A DNA stretch of 64,000 nucleotides from contig NZ_CP108370.1 of the NCBI RefSeq assembly GCF_035953295.1, positions 6,743,001-6,807,000 on the forward strand, in the 5' to 3' direction. Of the stretch, positions 7,589-16,489 are shown piece after piece. Within the stretch, counting starts at the first letter, position 1. Every line of letters begins with the position of its first letter. Made by a program: the position numbers and the translations under genes. The notes beneath the pieces are model-generated. The model ran no database searches. It was not told where the DNA came from and saw only the letters and a list, made by a program, of their open reading frames with translations. This DNA is from Streptomyces sp. NBC_01335. GTDB lineage: Bacteria > Actinomycetota > Actinomycetes > Streptomycetales > Streptomycetaceae.

Positions 7589-9919
7589 GTGACCGTTCTG
7601 CACTCGCTGCGCGCCCGTGACGCGGGGCTGGCCGCACTGCGCCGGTCGTGCCGTGCCGGAATCGTGGCGCCCGCACTCTTCGCGCTCGGCGTCGAGGTGA
7701 TCGGCAACCCCACGGTGGCGATGTTCTCGGCGTTCGGATCGATCACCCTCCTGCTCTTCGTCGACTTCGGCGGGCCGCTGCCCGAACGGCTCGCCGCGCA
7801 GGCCTCGCTCGTCGTTCTGGGTGCCGCGCTGGTCTGCCTGGGGACACTGTGCGCGAAACCCGGGTGGCAGGCCGCCCTCACCATGGCGTTGGTCGGATTC
7901 GGCGTGCTCTTCTCGGGCGTCGTCAGCTCGGTGATCGCGGGTACGGCGAACTCACTGCTGGCCGTCTTCAGCCTCGCGGTCATGCTCCCCGGCCCCGTGT
8001 CGTCACTCCCCGACCGTCTGGCCGGATACCTGATCGCGGGTGCCGCGTCCCTGCCGGCGATCGCCCTGTTGTGGCCGGCACCCGTCAGGGAGCCGCTGCG
8101 GCACGCGATGGCGCGGGCCTGCGCCCTGCTCGCGGAGCGGCTGCGCGCCGAGGTCGACTGCGCGTGGGGCTCCACGGCCGACAGCCGCGAGGCCCTGGAA
8201 GCACGGGTGGCCGCATCCGCCGCCGCGGTGGGCGCGCTGCGCACGTCGTTCTTCGGTTCCCCGTACCGGCCGACCGGTCTGACCACGGCGACCCGCATGC
8301 TCGTCCGCATGGTCGACGAGGTGGTACGGCTGGAAGAAATCCTGGTGCGGAAGTCGCTGAGCGGTCCCGCCGCGCCGCCCGACGCGGCGGTGTGCGAGGT
8401 CATGAGGGCGGCCGCCGGTCTGCTGGGGCGCGGAGCCGACCAACTGAGGACGCTCGAAGGCGACGTCGAGGGTCTGCGGCTGGCCCGGGAACGGCTGCGG
8501 GACACGCGCGTGGTCATGGAGCGTGCGGTGCTGCACAGCCTGCCCGCGGTGGGCGCCACGGACGCGCGCTCCCAAGGGCCGGCCGTCGCCGGATTCATCG
8601 GTTCGCTCGAACCCGGTTTCCGCGCCCAGGAGATGAGCTCTGCCATCCACTCGATCTCGGAGGGCGTCGAGCTGGTCGTCGCCGCACGGGACCGCCGGTG
8701 GTGGGAGCGTGTACTCGGGCGCCGGCCGGCGGGCGTCCCCTCCGCCCTGTCGGCGGCTCAGGAACGAGCGGGCGCCCACATCGAGCCGCACTCCGTCTGG
8801 CTGCACAACAGTATCCGCGGGGCCGTCGCCCTCGGCCTGGCCGTGTTCCTGGCCGGGTGCACCGGCGTACAGAACTCGTTCTGGATGGTCTCCGGAACCA
8901 TCGCCGTCCTGCGCTCCAACGCCCTGCTCACCGGTCAGAACGCGGTGCGCGCTCTGCTGGGCACTCTGGTCGGCATCGTGGTGGGCAGCGGACTGATCTT
9001 CGTCCTCGGCCCGGACACCACGATGTTCTGGGTCCTGCTCCCGCCGGCCATCGTGTTCACCGGACTGGCCCCGGCGGCCATCTCGTTCGCCGCCGGTCAG
9101 GCGGGGTTCACCGCGGCGCTCCTCATCATGTTCAACATCATCGCTCCGGAGGGCTGGACGATCGGCCTCGTACGGTTCGAGGACATCGTCCTCGGCTGCG
9201 CCGTGAGTGTCGGTGTGGGCCTGTTGTTCTGGCCGCGGGGGGCGGGAGCAGCCCTCGGCCAGGCGCTGGCCGAGGCGTTCGAGGAGAGCGCCGGCCATCT
9301 GCGCCGCTCCATCGAGTACGGACTCGCCCCGCCGGGCGCGCCCGCACGGTCCGCCCCCACGCCCGAGGACGCGCGGCGCGACGCCGCAGCGGCGGCCCGG
9401 CGCCTCGACGACGCCTTCCGCGGCTTCCTCGCCGAACGGGGCACGAAGAACGTGACGCCGGCGGACGTGTCCGCCCTGATGACAGCGGTGGCCGTACTGC
9501 GGCTGACCGCGGACGCCGTCCTCGAACTCTGGGAGCGGGACGACACCGGGCCGGCGGACGAGCACACCGCGGCGCGTGCCGAGGTCCTCCGGGCCGGGCT
9601 GCGGGTCTGCCGGTGGTACCAGGAAGCGGCGCGGGCACTCTCCGGATTCGGCGAAGTGCCCGAGAAGCTGCCCCGGGACGAGACCGCGGAGGGACACCTG
9701 ATCGCCATGGTGAGCCGTGCACTCGTCGAAGGCCGCGGGCAGGGCGCGAGCACGGTGATCAGGACGATCTGGACCGCCGACCACATCGATGTGGCCCAGC
9801 AGCTCCAGACATCGGTCGTGGGTCCGGCCAGGACGGCCGCGGCACTGCGCCACCGGAGGAACGTGTCGACGGGGCGCACCGTCGGGGGACGGCGGCCCCC
9901 GCACACCCGGCGCGTCTGA
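7589..9919 (+). CDS. FUSC-family inner-membrane protein (aromatic acid exporter-like)
   Basis: This 776-residue membrane protein has the duplicated FUSC architecture: a hydrophobic N-terminal bundle (about residues 20-160, with GNPTVAMFSAFGSITLLLF), a long soluble helical middle region, a second hydrophobic bundle (about 405-550, with SIRGAVALGLAVFLAGCTGVQ and FWMVSGTIAVLRSNALLTG), and a soluble helical C-terminus. Relatives such as YccS and AaeB are linked to efflux of aromatic acids and similar compounds, so export is the probable role and the substrate is unknown. The GTG start at 7589 follows a GAGGAG sequence. It stands alone, 116 bases before poxB on the same strand. Confidence 0.82.
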   Translation: MTVLHSLRARDAGLAALRRSCRAGIVAPALFALGVEVIGNPTVAMFSAFGSITLLLFVDFGGPLPERLAAQASLVVLGAALVCLGTLCAKPGWQAALTMALVGFGVLFSGVVSSVIAGTANSLLAVFSLAVMLPGPVSSLPDRLAGYLIAGAASLPAIALLWPAPVREPLRHAMARACALLAERLRAEVDCAWGSTADSREALEARVAASAAAVGALRTSFFGSPYRPTGLTTATRMLVRMVDEVVRLEEILVRKSLSGPAAPPDAAVCEVMRAAAGLLGRGADQLRTLEGDVEGLRLARERLRDTRVVMERAVLHSLPAVGATDARSQGPAVAGFIGSLEPGFRAQEMSSAIHSISEGVELVVAARDRRWWERVLGRRPAGVPSALSAAQERAGAHIEPHSVWLHNSIRGAVALGLAVFLAGCTGVQNSFWMVSGTIAVLRSNALLTGQNAVRALLGTLVGIVVGSGLIFVLGPDTTMFWVLLPPAIVFTGLAPAAISFAAGQAGFTAALLIMFNIIAPEGWTIGLVRFEDIVLGCAVSVGVGLLFWPRGAGAALGQALAEAFEESAGHLRRSIEYGLAPPGAPARSAPTPEDARRDAAAAARRLDDAFRGFLAERGTKNVTPADVSALMTAVAVLRLTADAVLELWERDDTGPADEHTAARAEVLRAGLRVCRWYQEAARALSGFGEVPEKLPRDETAEGHLIAMVSRALVEGRGQGASTVIRTIWTADHIDVAQQLQTSVVGPARTAAALRHRRNVSTGRTVGGRRPPHTRRV

Positions 9920-10035
9920 GCGGGCCGAGGACTGTGCGCTCCACGATCCGGGGAGGTGCGCTGAAGGGCAAATCAACCCTTTGTGTGCTTCCTAGCCTGG
10001 CTCAGTCCGTACGACCGGCCGGTGTGAGGAGTGCA

Positions 10036-11778
10036 GTGAACAAGCAGAGTGTCGCCGAGCAGTATGTCGATCTCATGGCCCGTGCCGGTGTACGTCGCAT
10101 GTACGGAGTGGTGGGCGACAGCCTGAACCCCGTGGTCGACGCGATCCGGCGGCACCGGTCCATGGAGTGGGTCCAGGTGCGCCACGAGGAGGTCGCGGCG
10201 TTCGCCGCCGGTGCGGAGGCGCAGCTCACCGGGCGGCTCGCCGCCTGTGCGGGTTCCTGCGGGCCGGGCAACCTGCACCTGATCAACGGGCTGTACGACG
10301 CGCACCGGTCGATGGCGCCGGTCGTCGCCCTGGCCGCGCAGATACCCAGCGGGGAGATCGGCACCGGGTACTTCCAGGAGACGCACCCGGACCGGCTGTT
10401 CGCGGAGTGCAGCCACTACTCGGAGCTGATCTCCACTCCCCGCCAGATGCCCCGGGTGGTGCAGACGGCGATCCAGCACGCCGTGGGCCGGCGCGGAGTG
10501 TCGGTGGTGGCCCTGTCCGGCGACGTCGCGGACGAGGACGCACCGACCGGTGGGAACGAGCTGGCAATCCCGCTGGACAGGCCGTCCGTCCGGCCCCCCG
10601 ACCGTGAACTGGCCGCGTTCAAGGAGATGGTGGACGCGGCGGAGAAGGTCGTGCTGTTCTGCGGCAGGGGCGTGGAGGGCGCGCACGCCGAGGTGATGGC
10701 CTTCGCCGAGAAGATCAAGGCCCCGGTGGGCCACGCGCTCCGCGGCAAGGAACACATCCAGTACGACAATCCGTACGACGTCGGCATGTCAGGACTGCTC
10801 GGGTACGGCGCCGCCTACGAGGCGATGCACGCATGCGATCTGCTGATCCTCCTCGGCACCGACTTCCCGTACTCGTCGTTCCTGCCACGCGGTGTGAAGA
10901 CGGTGCAGGTCGACATCCAGGCCGAACGGCTCGGCCGGCGGACACGGCTGGACCTCGCCGTCTGGGGGGACGTACGCGAGACGCTGAAGTGCCTGACACC
11001 GGTCGTGCGGGAGAAGGAGTCCCGGCGATTCCTCGACCGGATGCTGGACAAGCATGTCCACACCTTGGAGAGGGCGGTCGGCGCCTACACCCGCGACGTC
11101 GAGAAGCTCACCCCGATCCACCCCGAGTACGTGGCGTCCGTTCTGGACGAAGTGGCCGACGACGACGCGGTCTTCACCGTGGACACCGGCATGTGCTGTG
11201 TCTGGGCGGCCCGCTACATCACCCCGAACGGCAGGCGCCGCATACTCGGCTCCTTCGTGCACGGCTCGATGGCCAACGCCCTGCCCCAGGCGATCGGTGC
11301 CCAGTTCCTCGACCGGGGGCGGCAGGTGGTGTCCCTCTCCGGCGACGGCGGGTTCTCCATGCTGATGGGGGACTTCCTCACCCTCGTGCAGTACGGCCTG
11401 CCGGTGAAGGTCGTCGTCTTCAACAACTCCTCCCTCGGCATGGTCGACCTGGAGATGATGGTCGACGGTCTGCCCCCGCACGGAACCACGTACGCGCATA
11501 CCGATTACGCGGCCATCGCCACCGCCGCAGGCGCTCGGGGCATCCGGGTGGAGTCCCCCGCGGACGTACGTGGCGCCCTGCGCGAGGCGTTCGCCCACGA
11601 CGGGCCGGCCCTGGTGGACGTGGTCACCGACCCGGACGCGCTCGCCGTCCCACCCAGGACGACCGTCGAACAGGTCAGTGGCTTCGCCCTGTCCGCGGGC
11701 CGCACCGTCCTCACCGGGGGAGTCGGGCGGATGGTCCACCTCGCCCGCACCAATCTGCGCAACATCCCGCGTCCGTGA
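10036..11778 (+). CDS. poxB: pyruvate oxidase / pyruvate dehydrogenase (quinone), ThDP- and FAD-dependent
   Basis: This 580-residue enzyme closely follows E. coli PoxB in motif order: RHEEVAAFAAGAEAQLTG with the ThDP-activating glutamate, AGSCGPGNLHLINGLYD, GSGY-like IGTGYFQETHP, GVSVVALSGDVA, ALRGKEHIQYDNPYDVGM, the GDGGFSMLMGD...NNSSLG ThDP-binding block, and a C-terminal ALVDVVTDPD. It decarboxylates pyruvate to acetate and CO2 and passes electrons to quinones, acting at the inner face of the membrane. The GTG at 10036 is preceded by GAGGAG four bases upstream. The gene just before the D-2-hydroxyacid dehydrogenase group suggests linked pyruvate/lactate overflow metabolism. The E. coli-type C-terminal membrane-binding tail is replaced by a divergent one. 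Confidence 0.92.
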   Translation: MNKQSVAEQYVDLMARAGVRRMYGVVGDSLNPVVDAIRRHRSMEWVQVRHEEVAAFAAGAEAQLTGRLAACAGSCGPGNLHLINGLYDAHRSMAPVVALAAQIPSGEIGTGYFQETHPDRLFAECSHYSELISTPRQMPRVVQTAIQHAVGRRGVSVVALSGDVADEDAPTGGNELAIPLDRPSVRPPDRELAAFKEMVDAAEKVVLFCGRGVEGAHAEVMAFAEKIKAPVGHALRGKEHIQYDNPYDVGMSGLLGYGAAYEAMHACDLLILLGTDFPYSSFLPRGVKTVQVDIQAERLGRRTRLDLAVWGDVRETLKCLTPVVREKESRRFLDRMLDKHVHTLERAVGAYTRDVEKLTPIHPEYVASVLDEVADDDAVFTVDTGMCCVWAARYITPNGRRRILGSFVHGSMANALPQAIGAQFLDRGRQVVSLSGDGGFSMLMGDFLTLVQYGLPVKVVVFNNSSLGMVDLEMMVDGLPPHGTTYAHTDYAAIATAAGARGIRVESPADVRGALREAFAHDGPALVDVVTDPDALAVPPRTTVEQVSGFALSAGRTVLTGGVGRMVHLARTNLRNIPRP

Positions 11779-11891
11779 ACGCCGGAGCGCGCCGAGCGGC
11801 GGCACGGCAACGTCCTTGAGCGTCCGGAGTCCCGTCGTCCCGTACGCCGCGCACGTCCGGATCACGGGACAGCCTTCAGGAGAGAGAAACA

Positions 11892-12158
11892 GTGAAATCG
11901 CATACCAAGCCGCTTCTTCGAGTCTGGGAATGGCAAGCCGAAGCGGCCTGTCGGGGAATGAAGGAATCCGTCTTCTTCTCCCCTTCGGACGAACGGGGAA
12001 ATCTGCGCAGGCGCAGGGAAGAAGGCGCCCGCGTCGTCTGCCTGGACTGCCCGGTGAAATCCGACTGCCAGTCCTTCGCGGAGGCGTCCCGGCAGCAGTA
12101 CGGCGTCTGGGGCGGCATGACCGAGCGGGAGCGCCGCGACCGGATACGGGGCGGATGA
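11892..12158 (+). CDS. WhiB-like iron-sulfur transcription factor
   Basis: This 88-residue Wbl protein has four cysteines at 20, 50, 53 and 59 (C-x29-C-x2-C-x5-C), the ligands of a redox- and NO-sensitive [4Fe-4S] cluster. They are followed by the GVWGG turn at 71-75 and a basic C-terminus (TERERRDRIRGG) that contributes to DNA or sigma-factor contact. Wbl proteins act with the principal sigma factor. The GTG at 11892 follows AGGAGAGAG. It sits between poxB and the hydroxyacid-oxidation genes, so control of the neighbouring respiratory genes is possible but unproved. The exact Wbl subclass is not assigned. Confidence 0.92.
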   Translation: MKSHTKPLLRVWEWQAEAACRGMKESVFFSPSDERGNLRRRREEGARVVCLDCPVKSDCQSFAEASRQQYGVWGGMTERERRDRIRGG

Positions 12159-12461
12159 TCCGGCGGTTGTCCGCGCGGCCACCACATCCCCGGGACCGAG
12201 TGGCCGAAGGGCTGTCCTCCGTCCCGGGACGAGGGCGCTGACGGAATCGAAGGCGTGCACGCTCGGTTAATCCGAGTCCCGGCTCTCCACGCAGACTTGA
12301 TCCCGGTGTTCCCGGCCCGTGCCGCATCGGCTGAATGGCCCGGCACCCCCGTCGGTCCCGGCAAACACCCCCAGGGGCCGAGGAAAGCGCCGTCGAGGAG
12401 TTTCTCCACCGGGTGCGCGGATCGACCCGAAATCCCCTTCTCCAGGAAGCCGAGAACCGCC

Positions 12462-13337
12462 ATGACAGTTTCCACGGACATCACGCACCACACAGCGGTG
12501 CTCAACGGAATCAACCAGCACTGGGTCAGCGCGGGCCAGGGCCCACCGGTCTATCTGCTGCACGGCTTCCCGCAGACCTGGTACGGCTGGCGCAAGCAGA
12601 TTCCGGTGCTCGCGCAGAAGTACACGGTCATCGCCCCCGATCTGCGCGGGTACGGAGACACGGAGAAACCGGCGTCCGGATACGACAAGCGGACCATGGC
12701 CAACGACGTCGCCGCCCTGATGGACCATCTCGGCCACGAGAAGGTCGCGTTGATCGGCCATGACCGCGGGGCCCGCGTGGGGACGAGGTTCGCGAAGGAC
12801 CATCGCGACCGCATCGACCGGTTCGTCGCCATGGACAACATCCCGACCAGGGTCATCGCCGACACCTACGACGTGGCCCTCGCGCGGCAGGGTTATTGGT
12901 TCTTCACCTTCCTCCAGGTCCCCGACCTGCCCGAAGCCCTGATCGCCGGCAACGAGGAAGCCTGGCTGACGCACTTCTACCGCAACTGGTCCTACAACCC
13001 GGACATGTTGTCGGCGGAGGAGATCGATGTCTACGTCCGCGCCTACCGGCAGCCGGGGGCGGTCCGTGGTTCGTGCATGGACTATCGGGCGGCTTCCCAG
13101 GACGTGGCCCAGGACCGCGAGGACGCGGACCGGCTCATCGAATGCCCGGTGCTGACGATCTGGGGCGAGAACTTCCAAGCCGTCGGAGAGGCCTACGACG
13201 TGCTCGACGTGTGGAAGGGCATGGGCCGGGACGTGCGCGGAGTCGCGATCCCGCAGTGCGGTCACCTCTGCCAGGAGGAGCAGCCCGAGGTCGTCAACAC
13301 CGAGCTCCTGGCCTTCCTGGACGGCTGGAGCGGCTGA
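12462..13337 (+). CDS. alpha/beta hydrolase, haloacetate dehalogenase / epoxide hydrolase family
   Basis: This 291-residue cytoplasmic hydrolase has LLHGFPQTWYGWRKQ (oxyanion region), the nucleophile elbow GHDRGARVG with Asp as nucleophile and the two arginines that bind a carboxylate in haloacetate dehalogenases, MDNIPTR after it, and the catalytic histidine in CGHLCQEE. The overall pattern follows the fluoroacetate dehalogenase group. However, the His-Trp pair of the halide pocket (WHWYF context) reads WFFTF here, so true defluorination is doubtful. The ATG at 12462 follows AGGAAG; longer in-frame extensions lack coding character. It starts a run of four same-strand genes for small-acid oxidation. 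About 300 bases upstream (12159-12461) contain no gene. Confidence 0.82.
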   Translation: MTVSTDITHHTAVLNGINQHWVSAGQGPPVYLLHGFPQTWYGWRKQIPVLAQKYTVIAPDLRGYGDTEKPASGYDKRTMANDVAALMDHLGHEKVALIGHDRGARVGTRFAKDHRDRIDRFVAMDNIPTRVIADTYDVALARQGYWFFTFLQVPDLPEALIAGNEEAWLTHFYRNWSYNPDMLSAEEIDVYVRAYRQPGAVRGSCMDYRAASQDVAQDREDADRLIECPVLTIWGENFQAVGEAYDVLDVWKGMGRDVRGVAIPQCGHLCQEEQPEVVNTELLAFLDGWSG

Positions 13338-13518
13338 ACGGCCTCCCCTCCTTCGCCGGCAAGCCCGACGCGAGGAGGAACGCCCCGGGCACTGCCCGTG
13401 GCGGAGACGGAGTCCGTGGGGCGGCGTCCGAAGAGGCCGGGCGGTTCCGTCCGCCGCGGGACGGAACCATCGCCGCCCCACGACCCCAACCCACGACACG
13501 GAAGGAAGTGAGCACCCC

Positions 13519-16446
13519 ATGCCGTTGCTCGATCCCAAGCCGGAGACGCTGCGACCCCGTACGACGGAAAGACCGTCCGTCGACCGGGTCGCCGACGACC
13601 GGGCGTCCGGCAGCCCGGACGGCCTGCGGGACGCCCTGGTCGCCGAGCTGGGCGCGCACAAGGTACTGCACACGATCTCGGACCTGGTGAGATACGCCTC
13701 CGACGCCAGCCCCTACCGTCTGGTGCCTCGCGTGGTCGTCATCGCCGAGACGGTCGAAGACGTGGCCACCGTGCTGCGGTTCGCCCGCGACAACGGCCGC
13801 CACGTGGTCTTCCGCGCGGCCGGCACGTCCCTGAACGGTCAGGCCCAGGGAGACGACATCCTGGTGGACGTACGCCGCCACTGGACCGGCCTGGAGGTCC
13901 TCGACGGCGGGAACAGGGCGCGGATCAAGCCGGGTACGACGGTGGGACGGGCCAACATCACACTGTCCCGGCACGGCCGGCTCATGGGCCCCGACCCGGC
14001 CAGCTCCAGCGCGTGCACCGTCGGCGGCGTCGTCGCCAACAACGCCTCCGGCATGACCGCCGGCACCACCCGCAACTCCTACCGGCTGCTGTCCTCCCTG
14101 ACCGCGGTGCTGCCCTCGGGCACGGTGGTCGACACCGCCGCCCCGGACGCCGAGGCCCTGCTGCGGGCGGCGGAACCGGAACTGTGCAGGGCCCTGCTGA
14201 CGCTCAAGGACGAGATCGGGAGCGACAGAGCGCTCGTGGCGCGCATCCGCACCAAGTACGAGCTGAAGAACACCAGCGGCTACCGGCTCGACGCCTTTCT
14301 CGACGGCTCCGACGCCGTGGGAATTCTCCGGGGCCTCATGGTCGGTTCCCAGGGAACCCTGGGCTTCATCGCCGAGACCGTCTTCGAGACCGTCCCGCTG
14401 GACAGGACGACGTACACGGCGCTCCTGTTCTTTCCCGGCCTGCCCGCCGCTGCCGCCGCCGTGCCGCTCTTCAACCACGCCGGAGCCCGTGCGGTCGAGC
14501 TGATGGACGGCAACACCCTGCGCGCCTGCGCCGACGTGCACGGAGTCCCTGACGACTGGCGGGATCTGCCGCAGGACACCGCCGCGCTGCTGGTCGAGTT
14601 CCGCGCCGCCACACAGGACGACCACCTCTCCCACCGGCGCGCCGCCGCGGACGTGGTCAGGGGACTGGAGCTGGTGGCGCCGGTGGCTTCGGTGACCAAC
14701 AGCTTCGTGACCGACCCCCGCGTGGTACGCACCTACTGGCACGCCCGCGAGGCGTTCATGACAGCCGTGGGCAAGGCCAGGCCCACCGGCACGACGCTGA
14801 TCACCGAGGACTTCGCCGTGCCGCCCTCGCGCCTGGCCGAGGCGTGCGAGGCACTGGCGCAGATGCAGCGGAGCTACGGCTACACCGCCGCCGTGGCCGG
14901 CCACGCGGCCCACGGCAATCTGCACTTCCTGCTCGCCTTCGACGCCGCACGGCCCGACGACGTCGAGCGCTACGCGGCGTTCATGGACGAGTTCTGCGCC
15001 ATGGTGATCGACCGGTTCGACGGCTCCCTCAAGGCGGAACACGCCACCGGCCGGAACATGACCCCGTTCCTGGAGGCGGAGTGGGGCCCCCGGGCCACGG
15101 AGATCATGTGGCGGGTCAAGCAGGCGTTCGATCCCCACGGCGTGCTCGCGCCGGGGGTGGTGCTGAACCGGGACCCCAGGGCCCACCTCCAGCACCTGAA
15201 GACCATCCCCACCATCGAGGCCGTCGCCGACCCCTGCATCGAATGCGGCTTCTGTGAACCGGTCTGCCCCAGCCGTGATCTGACGACGACACCCCGGCAA
15301 CGGATCGTGCTCCGACGCGAGATGATGCGTCAGCCCGCCGACTCGCCCGTCACGGACAGCCTGCTGGAGTCGTACGGCTACGACGCCGTGGACACCTGCG
15401 CGGGCGACTCGACCTGCAAGATCGCCTGCCCGGTCGGCATCGACACCGGAGCGATGATGAAGGGGTTCCGGCACCAGCGGCACGGCGATCTCGCCGAACG
15501 GAACGCCGAACGGGTCGCCGAACACTTCGGAGCCGTGGAATCGTCGGTGCGCGTCGCCCTCGGCGCAGCCGAACACGTCGACGACCGGTTCCTCAACCGC
15601 GCCACCACCCTCGCCCGGAAGGTGGTCACCTCCGATCTGGTGCCCGAGTGGATCAGCGCGATCCCCGCTCCGGCTCCCGCGCACCTGCCCCGGACCCGGC
15701 GCGAGGGCGCCGCCGCCGTCTACTTCGTGGCCTGCGTCAACCGGATCTTCGCGGGACCCGAGGGCGGGGAAGACCTCCCGCTGCCGGAGGCCGTCGTCAG
15801 GCTCTCCGAACGGGCCGGCCTCCCCGTCTGGGTACCCCCGGACCTGGCCGGTTCCTGCTGCGCGACCATCTGGCATTCCAAGGGATACGACGACGGCAAC
15901 ACGTTCATGGCCAACCAGACCGTCGAGCGGGCCTGGGAGTGGACGGACGGCGGCAGGCTGCCCCTCGTGGTCGACGCCTCTTCCTGCACCCTCGGAATCG
16001 GACATGAGATCGTCCCGTACCTGACGCCGGAGAACAGGCGCAAGCACGAGCGGCTCGACGTCGTCGACTCCCTGGTCTGGGCCGCCGGCCAACTGCTGCC
16101 GCACCTCACCGCGTTCACGAAGATCGACAGCGCGGTCATCCACCCGACGTGCTCGATGCGGCACCTCGGCGATGTGGAGCAGCTCGACGAACTCGCCGCG
16201 TTCGTCGCCCACGAGGTGAGCGTCCCGGTCTACGCCGAGTGCTGCGGCTTCGCCGGAGACCGCGGCATGCTCCACAAGGAGCTGACCGAGTCGGCCACCG
16301 CCCACGAGGCAGAAGAGGTCCTGGCGGGCAGTTACGACGCCTACCTCTCGGCGAACCGCACCTGCGAGATCGGCATGGAGCACGTCACGGGCCGCCCCTA
16401 CCAGTCGGTCCTGCTGCTCCTCGAACGCGTCACCCGGCCGGTCTGA
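13519..16446 (+). CDS. FAD- and Fe-S-containing D-2-hydroxyacid (D-lactate type) dehydrogenase
   Basis: This 975-residue fusion has four parts: an N-terminal VAO-type FAD-binding domain (about 60-230, with FRAAGTSLNGQ and VGGVVANNASGM), a FAD-oxidase C-terminal domain (about 250-540, with the AGHAAHGNLHF metal/substrate motif), a ferredoxin-like region with two cysteine clusters starting at Cys573 (CIECGFCEPVCPS and CAGDSTCKIACPVG), and two CCG domains (GSCCATIWHSKG and ECCGFAGDRGM). This layout matches the respiratory Dld-II/YdiJ type that oxidises D-lactate, D-2-hydroxyglutarate or glycolate and passes electrons to the quinone pool. The ATG follows AAGGAAG. Substrate specificity is not decided by sequence; the neighbouring dehalogenase-like gene makes glycolate a candidate, and poxB favours lactate. 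Confidence 0.88.
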   Translation: MPLLDPKPETLRPRTTERPSVDRVADDRASGSPDGLRDALVAELGAHKVLHTISDLVRYASDASPYRLVPRVVVIAETVEDVATVLRFARDNGRHVVFRAAGTSLNGQAQGDDILVDVRRHWTGLEVLDGGNRARIKPGTTVGRANITLSRHGRLMGPDPASSSACTVGGVVANNASGMTAGTTRNSYRLLSSLTAVLPSGTVVDTAAPDAEALLRAAEPELCRALLTLKDEIGSDRALVARIRTKYELKNTSGYRLDAFLDGSDAVGILRGLMVGSQGTLGFIAETVFETVPLDRTTYTALLFFPGLPAAAAAVPLFNHAGARAVELMDGNTLRACADVHGVPDDWRDLPQDTAALLVEFRAATQDDHLSHRRAAADVVRGLELVAPVASVTNSFVTDPRVVRTYWHAREAFMTAVGKARPTGTTLITEDFAVPPSRLAEACEALAQMQRSYGYTAAVAGHAAHGNLHFLLAFDAARPDDVERYAAFMDEFCAMVIDRFDGSLKAEHATGRNMTPFLEAEWGPRATEIMWRVKQAFDPHGVLAPGVVLNRDPRAHLQHLKTIPTIEAVADPCIECGFCEPVCPSRDLTTTPRQRIVLRREMMRQPADSPVTDSLLESYGYDAVDTCAGDSTCKIACPVGIDTGAMMKGFRHQRHGDLAERNAERVAEHFGAVESSVRVALGAAEHVDDRFLNRATTLARKVVTSDLVPEWISAIPAPAPAHLPRTRREGAAAVYFVACVNRIFAGPEGGEDLPLPEAVVRLSERAGLPVWVPPDLAGSCCATIWHSKGYDDGNTFMANQTVERAWEWTDGGRLPLVVDASSCTLGIGHEIVPYLTPENRRKHERLDVVDSLVWAAGQLLPHLTAFTKIDSAVIHPTCSMRHLGDVEQLDELAAFVAHEVSVPVYAECCGFAGDRGMLHKELTESATAHEAEEVLAGSYDAYLSANRTCEIGMEHVTGRPYQSVLLLLERVTRPV

Positions 16447-16489
16447 CCACAACCGCCCCCCTTTCTTGAAGCCAGCACAGGAGAACCTC

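Noticed and set aside
7648..11778. A 1376-residue fusion of FUSC-region sequence with pyruvate oxidase
   Set aside because: The upstream part of the frame is a shadow of the FUSC gene; the PoxB protein has its own GTG with GAGGAG at 10036.
12462..13337. True fluoroacetate dehalogenase
   Set aside because: The nucleophile and arginines fit, but the His-Trp halide pair is missing, so I call only the broader family.
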